Shown here piece after piece: positions 33,817-53,195 of a DNA stretch of 64,000 nucleotides. Source of the stretch: Heterotrichella gracilis (taxonomy: Eukaryota > Sar > Xanthophyceae > Tribonematales > Xanthonemataceae); assembly GCA_032358255.1 (NCBI GenBank), contig JAULBX010003888.1, positions 62,001-126,000 on the forward strand, read 5' to 3'. Position 1 is the stretch's first letter. Every line of letters starts with the position of its first letter. A program made the position numbers and the translations under genes. The notes below the pieces were generated by a model. That model worked only from the letters and a program-made list of their open reading frames with translations, did no database searches and had not been told where the DNA came from.

Positions 33817-35060
33817 TCACGTGTTTTTCTTAGCATCGGACACTTCCGTCGCTGAGAAGAGATACTGCAGCCACCTCTGGAACCATCCACTAATCCCAGA
33901 GTTGCGTCCTCCACCACCTTCCTGGTATGTCTCGAGGCTCTCTTCCACTTCCTCCCCATAGGAGCTCCCTGCACCAACTGCGGTGCACAGCTTAGTACAG
34001 GGCTCGAGTTTTGGAGACACCATTGCGCAAAATGCTGGGCTGTTTAGGGTTTAGGGTTTGGGTGAGGCATATCCAGGCTGCCCCACATTGTCAGAGGCCT
34101 GGAACTCACAATTCTTTTTTCCTCACCTGCTGTTTAGGGTTTAGGTATTAGGGCTTGGTGCAAGATACTCCCATACTCCCTGCGCATAATGGTGTTATGA
34201 ACACGGTAGCTCAGGCAGGGAACAGCCTGCACTCCTGCTAAATTTTGGCGCTGTGCTCTATCCGACGCCTCCTGCTGATTCTGTGCTATGACCAGGTCAG
34301 CCTCTGCATTGATCTCCTGAGCAGTCCGCTTTGCCCTGAGCATCTTAGCCTTAGCCTCGAGCATCTTAGCCTTCGCCTCGAGCATCTTAGCCTTAGCCTC
34401 GAGCATCTTAACTTCAGCGCTTGACCGCAGGGCCTCAGCTTCCAGCCTCGCCCGGAGCTGGTCAGGAGTCCATTGCGCCTGGAGCTGGTCAGGAGTCCAC
34501 TGGGCCTTTGCAACCTCAGCCTCGCACAACTTCGCCTGGAGTGCTGCATACTCGAGCACTGCAGCAACGTTCATAGCCCTTGAGAGTGTATTCAACAAGG
34601 TAGGTGCCCACCTGTGTGGATGCACTTGACAGCAAGTTGACCTGCTGGGCACTCGAGTGACCTAGCTCGAGTGACCTAGCACTCTTGCTTTGATGGAATA
34701 TCCGCAAGTAGGGTTACAATAACCCCCCAACCAGTATCCACCAGCTATCAAACGGCAGGAGGATAGACACCGAGCCACCACCGCCAGTCTGGAGTCTGGT
34801 ATGCACACTCAGTGTACACAGCACCTACCTTGTTCAACAGTCGCCCCTTCGGGCAGTGGTGGCAGTGGTGGCAGTTGTTGGCGCTGTTCTCTACCCGCTT
34901 CCTCCTGCTGACCCTGTCCTTTGGCCAGGTCACCCAAACCAGCCTCAAGAGCAGCACTTGCCTGGAGTTGCTCTGGAGTCTGCTGTGCCTTTGTGGTCCT
35001 TTGCATACATGATCACTGCAGAAAAGTCCATAGCGGGTAAGAGTTGTGTTCAACACCTAT
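33817..35060 (-). CDS. Coiled-coil coding segments, tandemly duplicated (gene model unresolved)
   Basis: A minus-strand stretch at 34140-34600 encodes a charged coiled coil with four tandem KMLEAKA heptads and a doubled QWTPDQL unit. A related stretch at 34815-35005 encodes KAQQTPEQLQA and later QGQQEEAGREQRQQ, which parallels QNQQEASDRAQRQN in the first, so the two are paralogous. A third stretch at 33817-34023 is open but not clearly related. The intervening block 34690-34880 is repeated at 35130-35300. I cannot join these into one protein or name a family; they may be one gene with duplicated exons or two decaying copies. Confidence 0.4.
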
Positions 35061-35300
35061 CCACACTTGACACCAAGCTCAAAGTGCTGGGCACACGTAG
35101 CTAGACCTGTCAAGTTCACGTGTACATTGATGGCATATCCGCCACTAGGGTTTGCACGAACCCCCAACCAGTATCAAACGGCAGGAGGATAGACGTTGAC
35201 CGCCAGTCTGGAGTCTGGTATGCACACTTAGTTTACACAGCACCTACCTTGTTCAACACTAGCCACTTCGGGCAGTGGTGGCAGTGGTGCCATTCTCAGT
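34690..35300. repeat. Direct duplication, period about 430 bp
   Basis: The blocks 34690-34880 and 35130-35300 share the order ccccaaccagtatc, aaacggcaggaggataga, cgccagtctggagtctggta, agcacctaccttgttcaaca and cttcgggcagtggtggcag. Identity is high with small indels. The first block is adjacent to the coiled-coil coding stretch. Confidence 0.85.
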
Positions 35301-36505
35301 CCTGGCAATGCAATTGTCCCAGTCACTAGTCGAACAGGCGGCGAGCAGTCCCTATGACTGACACTGTACCAGTGCAGCTGGAGTGAAGTTGACCAGAATT
35401 ACTGCTCCGTGAGGGCATGGACCTCGAGAACCCCACGAAAATGAGGTGAGGGCTTGCAAGTGCCCAACAACTGAGGGGTCCTGATGCATGCATGCACAAC
35501 CCATATCTGATTTCCAAGCTCACGCCGTACAACGCACCCAACGACGGCAGAGAACGCAAGTACCGCAAAAGCAACGCTGTCAGTTTGCTCTGCTCAAGGC
35601 TTGTAACTGCAACAACTGCCGTCCGGAAACAAAACCATTGTTAGGAGCGTTGGTCCCCAAACTTGTGGGGACGTGTTCCACCCCCAAGGCCCCTGGCAAA
35701 CATCGACCCCACTGGCACATTGGCAATGCCAAGAAAGAGAATGGCAAAGGCCTGCGTGAGAGCATAGCCCATCTGTGGGCAGCAAACAGGACGAGCCCCT
35801 GGCATTTTGTGATGCATCTTGGGCTCTCAGGGACACCCACCAGCGTGGGTGGCCATGCCGCTGTTCAAGTGCTAGGGATGTCAAAGCTGCTTTTCACCGC
35901 CCAAACCCAATTTTTCGTCCGCTATGGGCTCTGCATTCATCTAGAGCATGACCTGGCAGGGGAGGCTGCCAGTGTGTGTCCTGGACATTCCAAGTTGCCC
36001 CGCTCTAGAAACAACGTTGTGGTGGTGAAAACGACAGTTTCTTACAGTGCACACAGAGTCGAGGCATGATCAACCTGTTACATCCTTGCCAGACACAGGC
36101 AAACAAAAGCCATGCATGCAACAGTAATAGAAGAAAACAGACGGTATGTGCAACCCTTAGCAGGGTGCCGCATCGAGCCCAAGGTCACCACCACCATAGG
36201 GCACCACAAGTGAAACCGTAAGGGCCAAATCCATTGCTGCAGCTTGTGAATGGATACATACAGTGTGAATGGATGAAAACTGGTCCAATTTGGCCCCCAA
36301 AACCTGTATCAGGCCCTGCACTACTTGACCTCCATCCATTGGGGGTCAAATGCCACCCCACAGGATATATACATATATATATACATATTAAAAGCATATG
36401 CCACGGGAGGGGGACATGAGACCCCATGGTGGTGGTACCACCTCTGCATCACTTTCTGACTCAACCTTAAACCCCTAAACCCTGGAAGCTGACCAGGAGC
36501 TTGCG

Positions 36506-44532
<8,027 letters not shown>

Positions 44533-45272
44533 GGCTGGTCCAATTGCTAGCTATCAGTTTAGGTCCGACATTCGGTACTGTGAGATTTCAGGTTGTGTTA
44601 GAAATCTGCTGTACTGCTTGCGAGTAACCCTCCTATTCTTCGCAAAGCACGGGGTTAGGCACACGTAGGGACCTTTGTCTTGCAGTAGGTTGCTGGCACC
44701 ACTTGCAGACGGGCCTTGTCAAGCGACATCACAGCAATGAGGGTGACATGCCACCGAGATTGTATGCATGCGTGTTGGGATGTGCGAATGCTGGTAGAAT
44801 AGAACAACCAGGGATACGCGCTGCACGCGTTGGCGTGTATTAGGCGGGTCATCGTCCTTGAAGTATGCGAACACAAAAAAGTTGCAAAAGGGGTGGAAAT
44901 TTGGATGCCATGGCCTGGCGCGACGGGGAGGTCAGAGGTGGGTGGCGTGCATACATTTCTCGCTTGCTTTAACGATAGAGCGCAAACGCTAAGCATGCAG
45001 GGTTACTTAGCGGTTTGCTACCCATACCTGTTAAACCTCTGACCTTTTGGAGAGCCAAGTGCAACGTTTTACAAGCCAGCTGCCCACCTGCCAGTGGGCG
45101 ATGCCACTTGAACCTGAGTTCTTTTCTACCTGATATCGCACAGCAGAACGCAGTTTCAACCAGCAGCTAGCGTTCTTGTCTTTATAAAGAAGGCCAATTA
45201 CCCTGCCACCCAGTCTTGTAGTGCATCTCGTCCCCCTTATTGGGCATTCACTTCCACTGGGCATCACTCCCA
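44533..45272. promoter_or_regulatory. Divergent promoter region of U2SURP and the YbaK gene
   Basis: Start codons of the minus-strand U2SURP and the plus-strand YbaK-domain gene are 740 bp apart with no coding segment between. Bidirectional promoter function is inferred from layout alone; no core element is clear. Confidence 0.4.
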
Positions 45273-46959
45273 ATGGCAGTAGACCCTGCAACCCTGCTGG
45301 ACAAGCTGACTCAGCTCAACATCAGCTATGACAATCACACGCACCCTCCCGTCTTGACAATAGACGCACAGGTAGGCCTGGCCTCTTCCCCTGCCTCGTA
45401 CCGCCTGCAAACTGGTTGCACATTGCTGCTGCAACCCCACCCCACTCCCGGGGCCCTGGAAACCGCCCATCTCCAGAGCTCCTGGCCTATGGCAGAAATG
45501 CTGTGGCGGATACCTTTTCTATTATTCTGTGAAACCCAGCCCACTTGGCGTGTGCAGGTCAAGGAGCTAGCCAGCGCAGGTGTGGACGCAACGCCTGTCA
45601 AAAACCTGTTCCTGAAGGTGAGTTGGGCAGACGTGTGGCTGGCGGTTGCAATGAAGGCAGTGCAATATGCTCCATGATGGAAAGGCGTGTGACAGTGGGT
45701 TGGGCGTTCAGCGGTGTTGCATCCTGTGCCTCTCAGTACTACCTTGCAACTGCCGCTAACCAGCATATACTTGTGCAGGACAAGAAGGGAAGGTTGTATG
45801 TCATCACAGCGTTGCCCAGCACGGCTGTGGACTTGAAGGGTGAGATTTTGCTGCTTGTCAGTTCCCTAAACCGGTCGATGCTGGTGACAATGTCAGTTCA
45901 CTGAGCACATCGATGCCGGTGTCATTGGCTCACCTGCGGGTATAGAGGGGTTCTGAATAATGTTACTGCATGCAATGTAGTGCTATCGGCCAGGCTCGGG
46001 TTGGGCAAGGGTGGCATCAGGATGGCGCCAGATGAGCTCATGGGCTCAGTACTGCAGGTGGGTGTTGTGTGTGCGCATCCACTTGTACAGCAATTGTTGA
46101 TACATTGATTGGTACGTATCAACGTTGATTTCAATGAGCGTGAGAACGTTACTGTTGTGTTTGGACAGGTGGGACCAGGCAGCGTCACACCATTTGCACT
46201 GGTGCAACCGACAGCCACCGCTGTTGTGCTACTGCTTGACCATCACATCAGGTCGCAGAACAGGATACTGGCGCATCCGCTAACCAACACCATGAGCACT
46301 GCAATCACGCCCACTGAGTTGGAGACATTCCTCAGGTATTTGTTTTAATAATATTCTAAATAGTACTGCAACCTATTTCAAAGTACTGCACAGTCCCTAT
46401 GGAGTCTATGCACACATGTCTGGTTGCAGGTCTATCGGCCGCGATGCGCATTATGTAAATTTGGAAGCCAGCCCACAAATAGACAAGGACAACCCCCCGG
46501 ATTTGAAGGCCTTTGCCGATGCTGGAACTGCTGTGGCGCAAGATGCTGAACCATCGCCGGCGGCAGAGGTTCAGAAACAGCCCAAGCCAGTTAGCAAGGG
46601 ATCAAAACCTGCCTCCACTGGCAAGCCTGCAAAAGCCACTGCACCTGCTCCCAAGCAAGATGACATCTACAAGGTTGCAAGTGTTCTGCTGGAAAAGGTC
46701 CGTGCATGTTGTCTGCAAAAGCGCTTTCTTGGGATGCTGGTCCTTGGGATGAAGCAGTACATGAGCGCTGATCTGGTCGTTGCAGGTGAAGGCTTTGGTG
46801 GGAGAAGATGCCTGGGCAAGCATTGATCCACGCGCTCAACGGAGTCTAGAGCTGGACTTCCAGATGCAGCTGAACTCTTTGAAGAACATCTGCTATGCTG
46901 ATGGGTTCAAATGCGGGCAGGGGCAGGTTGCAAGCTACATCTCCAAGGAGTTTGCATGA
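45273..46959 (+). CDS. YbaK/ProX-type aminoacyl-tRNA deacylase with C-terminal extension
   Basis: Seven exons (45273-45371, 45558-45617, 45779-45839, 45981-46057, 46169-46335, 46430-46697, 46786-46959) give 301 residues. The first 160 or so match the bacterial ProXp-ala/PrdX and PRORSD1 family: LDKLTQLNISYDNHTHPPVL, TPVKNLFLKDKKGRLYVITA (conserved K-N-L-F-L-K), GPGSVTPFALV (GSVTPF motif), and HPLTNTMSTAITPTELETFL (HPL-N). These enzymes clear Ala or related amino acids mischarged onto tRNAPro. After an Ala/Pro/Lys-rich linker (AKATAPAPKQ) there is an extra 70-residue helical segment ending NICYADGFKCGQGQVASYIS, not part of the YbaK fold. Introns here have no exon-edge copies. Confidence 0.88.
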
Positions 46960-47194
46960 GCCTCAGGGTCTTGGCAAAGTCACACCCCAGGGTCGCATTC
47001 ATACTTCGCTCACTTCATGGAAGAATTCAGTAACACGGCAGGCCCTGCAGTGACAGCAGCATGCATGTCAGGTTCAAGCTAGTATAGCAATGATCGCTTG
47101 CTCATGCTGCCGATAGAACTATGCTTTATGAATGCAGTTCATTAATTGAATCTAATGGCGTGTTCTGAACAGATGTACTGCCCCAAAGTTGAGC

Positions 47195-48576
47195 TTACTG
47201 GATTTCTGTCAAGTCTGTGTTGTGTAGGATCCTGTCCTCTGTGCAGTTTGCCAGTATTTGGATAGACCCGAGCAATCGTAGTGACGTGCTCTGATAACCC
47301 ATCAATCCAGCGGGCACAGTTGATATGATCTTGTCCAGTGCCTCGCCTGTTTCAACAGCCTCACAGCGATGCGCAGCCCAGGTATCCTCTTCTACTTGAA
47401 GAAATTTGTGTGCCATGGCCAATGCTTGCTCGGTAAACTCTGTGTGTGGTTGCTGGAAAATGAAGCAAGGATGCCCAAAGTATCTGAATGGAACACGCAA
47501 TGCCATTAATGTTATTTGCATATTGTATATTCCCATAACGCTGACCAGAAGGAGTTGTGTAATTTGCATATTAATGTTAATTGCAAAGCGACATTGCAAT
47601 GTGACATTTATTCAAGAGTTGATCCTGGGACATTGTATCTGTGATTTGTGAATTTTCCACTCACCGAGCAGCTTGTTGCATCACAGAAGGGGTTACTGAT
47701 TGGGCATCGACATAGACAAATGCGTGTTTGAAGTTTTTCTGAAGCCACTCAATCCTACATGTAACATAATTTGAAATGGGAGTCAACTAAACTTGAAGAT
47801 TGTTACCCTATAAGCATGACATCACAATTTGTGACAACAGCGGCTGCCAGGGCCTGAGGAGGCTTGAAGCTCGGCAGCAGCAGTGCCACCAGGATGTGAG
47901 CCCCATGGCATCATGTTGCCTGCCAGAGTCAAACAGTCACTCAGCCTGACTGGCTAGCAAATTGCATTGAATGGCACAGTGATCGCAGAGCCTACCTCTC
48001 ATTGTGTTCCTCATTGCCATCGTACATCAGAAAAGCAGCTGTTTTGCCACCACTGGTCACAATCATGTCCTGCACGTGTGCACCATTTTAGCAAACAGTT
48101 TTGTGCCTGCCAGGATAGCAACATTTGCATCATGAGTGGCAATTACGCATCTGGGGTTATAACCTCATGAAGTTATTGTAGTGCACATTCTAGGGCTAGT
48201 ATAGTAGCCCTACATCAGCCTACACTGCAATGCGCACTGCAAATGTTCAAGCTTATTGACGACAAGTACACTGTACTCAGTAGTACTGGGTACTGTCGAT
48301 TTAGCAAAATTGCTTTTCATGCGCCGTGCAGTTGTAACAAAACTTTTACGTGCAATGCCATGCCATGCTATTCCAAGCAGCCCTTTAACGTACTGGAATG
48401 ATGGCCTTGCTGGTGACAATTCTAGTTTTGCAGCCATTTGCTGTCAGATGCTCCACGTTTATGTGGCCAGATGATTGCGCCAGCTCATTGACAATGCACA
48501 CTGTGTTGCAGGGAGGCTTCGTGAGATCAGAAGCCATGGAGAACCCTGTGGTGGTCAGCTTTACACCTTCACTGCG
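47195..48576 (-). CDS. Unrecognised multi-exon gene
   Basis: Minus-strand exons 48576-48394, 48069-47996, 47919-47807, 47754-47665 and 47483-47195 join with matching phases and end at a stop at 47195. Segments include NTVCIVNELAQSSGHINVEH, GGKTAAFLMYDGNEEHNER, HILVALLLPSFKPPQAL, AAAVVTNCDVMLIG, NFKHAFVYVDAQSVTPSV, FGHPCFIFQQPHTEFTEQ and EALDKIISTVPAGLMG. The reading frame of the 47919-47807 exon slips by one missing base in a GGGG run near 47905; restoring the length would also fit the phase of the next exon. I do not recognise the family. The first exon has no ATG in frame, so a start exon lies upstream, toward HEI10. No exon-edge copies were found. Confidence 0.6.
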
Positions 48577-48599
48577 CTGTGGCAGAAGCAACAACCAAC

Positions 48600-49960
48600 C
48601 TCCACTGCCCTATGCCACAGGAAAGTGTTGGCAACGGCACTCTGCAAGACTGCGTTGGTTCATTGAGCATCATGCTCAGGCATTATGCTCAGGTTTTATG
48701 GCCTTGAATGCCATGGCTTGCATAGTGTGATAAGCAGTGACATGAGCACTCAGGCTTGCTAGGCTTGCTGGTCACATAGTAAATGCTCAATGACATGTCT
48801 CATGCTGTCTACATGAGTTTCCGTGACAGCTAACTCGATACTCTACCTTTTGTGGCTACCAAAGAATGATAACTCTGAACGGATAGGATTGAACTCAGGC
48901 TGCAAATTGGCAACCAGCTGGACTAAACAGCAGCAAGTCACAAACCGTTGCAAGTTGAACACGACAAAACTCAAATGCCCACGGAATAAAAACATATGTC
49001 TTTTGAGAGCAACACGCTGTGGATTTATGCAGGCCAACAGTGCAGTTGCTGTGCTGATCTCATCCTCGTCTGTGTCACCCCTGTGGCAGAGCTAGGTGAA
49101 ACCCTCTGAGAGGGTTTTGCCCAGGCCTGGCCAGATTTTCAGGACCTTAAGGACTGTTGCAAGCAACCTTGTAATCCAGATTTCATCGAAGGGTTAAGGC
49201 TTTCTACTTCAATGGCAAATATGAAGTTGAAGAAGCGTGACAACTTGAAGGTTTCGTGATCATGGTTCGGCCAGTCTGAGAATGAGCGTAACGCTTGCAC
49301 CCTCGTATCGACAGCCCTGCCACCACGTTGCAGAAGAGCGTGCACGTTCATGCTTTGTGACTCAGGAGTGGACTAGACCGTCTGCTACCACCCAGGCCTG
49401 ACGCCTAGTATCTTGTTCTTTGCCACAAATGCTGCCTCTCGTGCAGTTTGAGTCTCAGAGCCAATCCAGTGGACCAAGAGAAGGTTCCTCAAAGAGCAGG
49501 TCAGTGACTAGATTCAGAATATGACTATGCTGCGTAATGCAAACCTTTGGATAATGCACAGAGGTTCAGAGGCGTCACTTATATCAACGTGTATGCAAAG
49601 TCACTCCTGACCAGGTACACACGGTCTGTGATATGTTGAGGGGCCACAGGCACAAGGCCACACAAACTGTCAGTAGCTCAGCATGTGTTCTTTTATAACA
49701 AATTAGGTTGGTAGGAAAGGATTCTGCTACTACAATGCACAGTGAGAGCTTGGGTGCCACTGGCCATGGGTTTGGTGCAGCCACTGGATGCTGGATGGCC
49801 AGCTGACGACTGCTGCTCCAGAGTTGCATGTTTGCTGAAGCAGAGAGCATTATCAATATGTGAAAAACAGAGGAAGTTGCTCAGCATACAATTTGATGGG
49901 GACCCAAGGCTTACTGTTCCCTGCAGGTTACACGTATGCATAGGTTCATAAAAGAAGAGA
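48600..49960. other. Divergent interval between the unknown gene and HEI10
   Basis: It should contain the first exon of the minus-strand gene and the HEI10 promoter. I could not identify either element. No repeats or telomere-like strings stand out. Confidence 0.4.
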
Positions 49961-49970
49961 CATGTCATGC

Positions 49971-52900
49971 ATGCGCTGCAACGGTTGCTGGTCAGAGCTG
50001 GAGCAAAGGACGCAGTGCATTGCCACCTCTTGTGGGCATCTTTACTGTGAGTGTGCGCATGCATGGAAGGCCCTGCCCTGTCACACACACATACACACTT
50101 GCCGTGGGTTTCCGCATGTATTATGGCCTACAACAAGCTCTGATTCTCACTACCAAGTCAGTGGAACCTCCAAGGCTTGAATCACACAATGTGCTCTTTA
50201 CAAAGGACGGAACGGTTGCTGCGGGATTTGGTTTATTAAACCAGAATAATCTTGCTGCAAGGCAGTTACCTGCTGTCCATGGCTGGTCCTGGCATTAGGC
50301 ATTTACACCCGGTACCTGCGGCGCACCAGCGCATATCAGGCACCTGCACTGTACATGTGCTGGTTGAAGTGCCAGCTACAATGCTTGTTTTGATATCAAC
50401 AGTTCTTAGTGCGCATCCATGTGACTGAATACATACTGGGCTAGCAATATTTGTCACAAATATTCACGCCCTGTCGGATACATGTGTGTATATTACTGGA
50501 ATCTAACTTGCAAAATTGGTTGCAGGTGTGAAATGTGCTGAGCGAATTGTGGAATCCGCTGAATCAGCATGTCCTATATGTGACAATGTACTGACCAAGA
50601 GGTAAGGCGGTCACTGTGACCAATGAGTAGCTACTCTAGAGGGTGTGGTACTGCAATTTTTGGGTTGACCCAGTGGCTGTCCATGTTGCGCCCATCCTGC
50701 TAGTTAATGAATGTGCGGGGTTCAATTAGGGGGAGCATACAAGTGCACTGCGGCAGTCCCACTGGTTAACATTGTTTGGCAATGGCACGGTCCACATGTC
50801 AATTGCTGCACTGGTATGAACCTAATGCCCCTAATTGACCTGACCATTTTGCGCAGCAATATCAAGTTGGTCACTATTTTCCAGGATCAATCGGCCTTTC
50901 AGGTAAGCTGCCGTAAATTGTAGATAATAATACGTAGGCAATGAACAGGTAATGCACAAATTGTGAGAATATAAAAACTGGCGCATCCTGTTGTGCAGTC
51001 AGTTTGTCGAACCTTCCGGTCATTCTTTCTGCCATTACTATTTCTGCATGCCATGCCATGTCATTGACAACAACTGGGTGCTGGTGCAGATCAGTCTGTG
51101 TGGGCAAATCCCTGAAACAGCCTTGAATGCGGCCCTGTCATCAATCAACTTCTACCTTCAGCAGCAACAACTATACTTTGACTTCCAACAGAACCAGCTG
51201 CAGAAGAAGATCAACAAAGTGCAGGAAGCATGCAAGAAGAAGCTTCAAGAAGTGCACAATGGATACGTTGCTGTAAGTCTGATTGTTTTTCACGCATGCA
51301 TATTTTGTGTATCAGATTTTGGATGCGCAGCAGTATAGATATCTGCTGATCCCGCTGCCAACTGCCTGCTGTCACACATAATTGTGAAAAACGGTTTTAA
51401 TATGTGCCATTGCTTCCGTCCCGCTTTAGGCAAAGCACAAGTACCAGGAGATTCTGCAGCAGAAAACACAATTGGAGTCGGATAATCAGGAGCTGCAACA
51501 GAAGTATTCCCAGAAAGCGCTGTAAGCAGGGCATGTGTGCATACATGTATGCAATTCTTCAGACCACAATACTGAAATGCCATTTGAAATTCATGTAAAT
51601 CAGTTATTGTATGCATCCAAGACCAATTCACATCATTTCGCAAGGGTGATGGTGACAGTGGCATTAAAAGTGACTCTAGCAATGTGCATGTGCTGCACGT
51701 TTGCACATCCCCAAAACTGTACAATTGCAAGGCTGCTTCGGCGGATGTGACCTTTGTTGATGCAGTCAGGCAAGGAAGCTGCAGGAGATGTACCAGCGCC
51801 TTCAGCAAGAAACCGATATGCTCCGCGGCAATGGAAGTGGGCAGCATGGGAACAGGGGGTTTGGCCAGCAACGGTCTCCAGAGCTGTCACTAGGCAACGT
51901 ACCAGGACACCAAGGCGGTAACATGGTATGTCTATGTTGCTAATCAAGTGATGCTGATCACGTAGAAAATGGAGCAATGCATCAACAGCCTGTGAGCTGC
52001 AGGTTCTTTGTAACTACAACAATGATAGAAAAACTTTGTGACTCCTGACTGTTTCAACTATCTAGGTCACCGTCCAACGCACACAAGTGTTCCGCACTAC
52101 ACCATCCTCTGGGCCAATGGACATCATGAATGGCCAGCTAGGCAACAACACGGGGTTCATGCAATCAGCACCAGGTATGGATCATTGGCAGTGAGTGTCT
52201 TTTCAATGAATGTCCAGGGGCCGCCATCTGATATGCCACTGTATTCAAAAGCAGCAACCTTGAAGCCTTAGGCACTTTTTTGAAAAGCAGTGATCTCAAG
52301 TTCATAGTCCACAAAACGCAATGCACTTTTGCTTCATGCTCCAAAATTGGTTGCTGTTGAGTTGGCATGAAATGAATCATGTGCTTCACGAAACAACCAC
52401 CAGTGACCGTCACGCTTTTTGTATTGATCAGGTTTTGGAACAGCAGCAAACAGGCGAAAGTCATTGCCAGGCCTGCCATTCAATACAGGGCCATTGGCTC
52501 ACAACATGAGGCAAGTGGCATGTTTCCGAGAGGCCTGCGCCTCAAAGTTTACATTACTAGCTTCTTATCATCAGCACTTCTAGATTGGTTAGACTAAATA
52601 ATAGGTCATTGCCACCAGTCACACTTGTGATGCATCTTTGTTAGTCTTGCATTCAACAGGATTGGTCAACATTGACTGAAGCACTGCTTGCTGCAATTCA
52701 GACGGGATGAGAGGGCAATATCCCCCCTCCTGCCATCGAACTTTGATGGAGGATCTCCTGCCATGGGCCACAACAACATGTTTGATTCGGCATTCCATGC
52801 ACGACAAGCCAGGCAAAACAATGGAGGAAACACTTTGAGGCAATTCCTTGGTGATGGACCAACATTTGCATCCTCCCGCAAACCTTTGCATCCAGGTGCG

Positions 52901-53195
52901 CTGCCCAATCTCTTGAGAGATATAATAAATGGTTTTTGTGTTGTAAAAAAAACCATGGCTGTTTTTCACGCAAATGCGTAGGGTAGGTTGGCAAGGAATG
53001 CCACCCTGTGTATATGGCCTATAGGGGCCATATACAGCACTTCATGATCAGTAGTTTCATATTAAAGGCTCAAAAAATGAAGTTCAACAAAGTGTCAGCG
53101 CCTGGACATTTCTACAGGCTGAATAGTGAGCACATGGCATTAACAATTGTTCACATGGTGCTGCAGGCTCTCCTGGAGGGTTGGCAAGTCTGTGA
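49971..53195 (+). CDS. HEI10: HEI10/CCNB1IP1 meiotic crossover RING protein
   Basis: Exons 49971-50046, 50526-50601, 50857-50902, 51090-51272, 51430-51521, 51766-51925, 52066-52174, about 52702-52895 and 53167-53195. The N-terminal RING reads MRCNGCWSEL, then CGHLYCVKCAERIVES, then CPICDNVL, close to Arabidopsis HEI10 (MRCNACW). A long coiled coil follows (INFYLQQQQLYFDFQQNQLQ, QEACKKKLQEVHNGY, EILQQKTQLESDNQELQQK, ARKLQEMYQRLQQE). The C-terminal tail is Gly/Asn/Arg-rich and ends GSPGGLASL. HEI10 is a SUMO/ubiquitin E3-type protein that marks class I crossover sites on the synaptonemal complex. The ATG at 49962 is also in frame; 49971 fits the family. The joint into the exon near 52702 does not match phase, so a small exon may be missing there. 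Confidence 0.88.

Noticed and set aside
33294-33833. Long open frames rich in Val/Gly or Thr/His
   Set aside because: They are translations of the GGT/GGC microsatellite and its flanks.
35488-36069. A 193-codon plus-strand open frame
   Set aside because: No recognisable motif, no splice context, and the sequence is Gly/His-poor and low in periodic coding signal. It may be chance or a decayed gene; I could not support a call.
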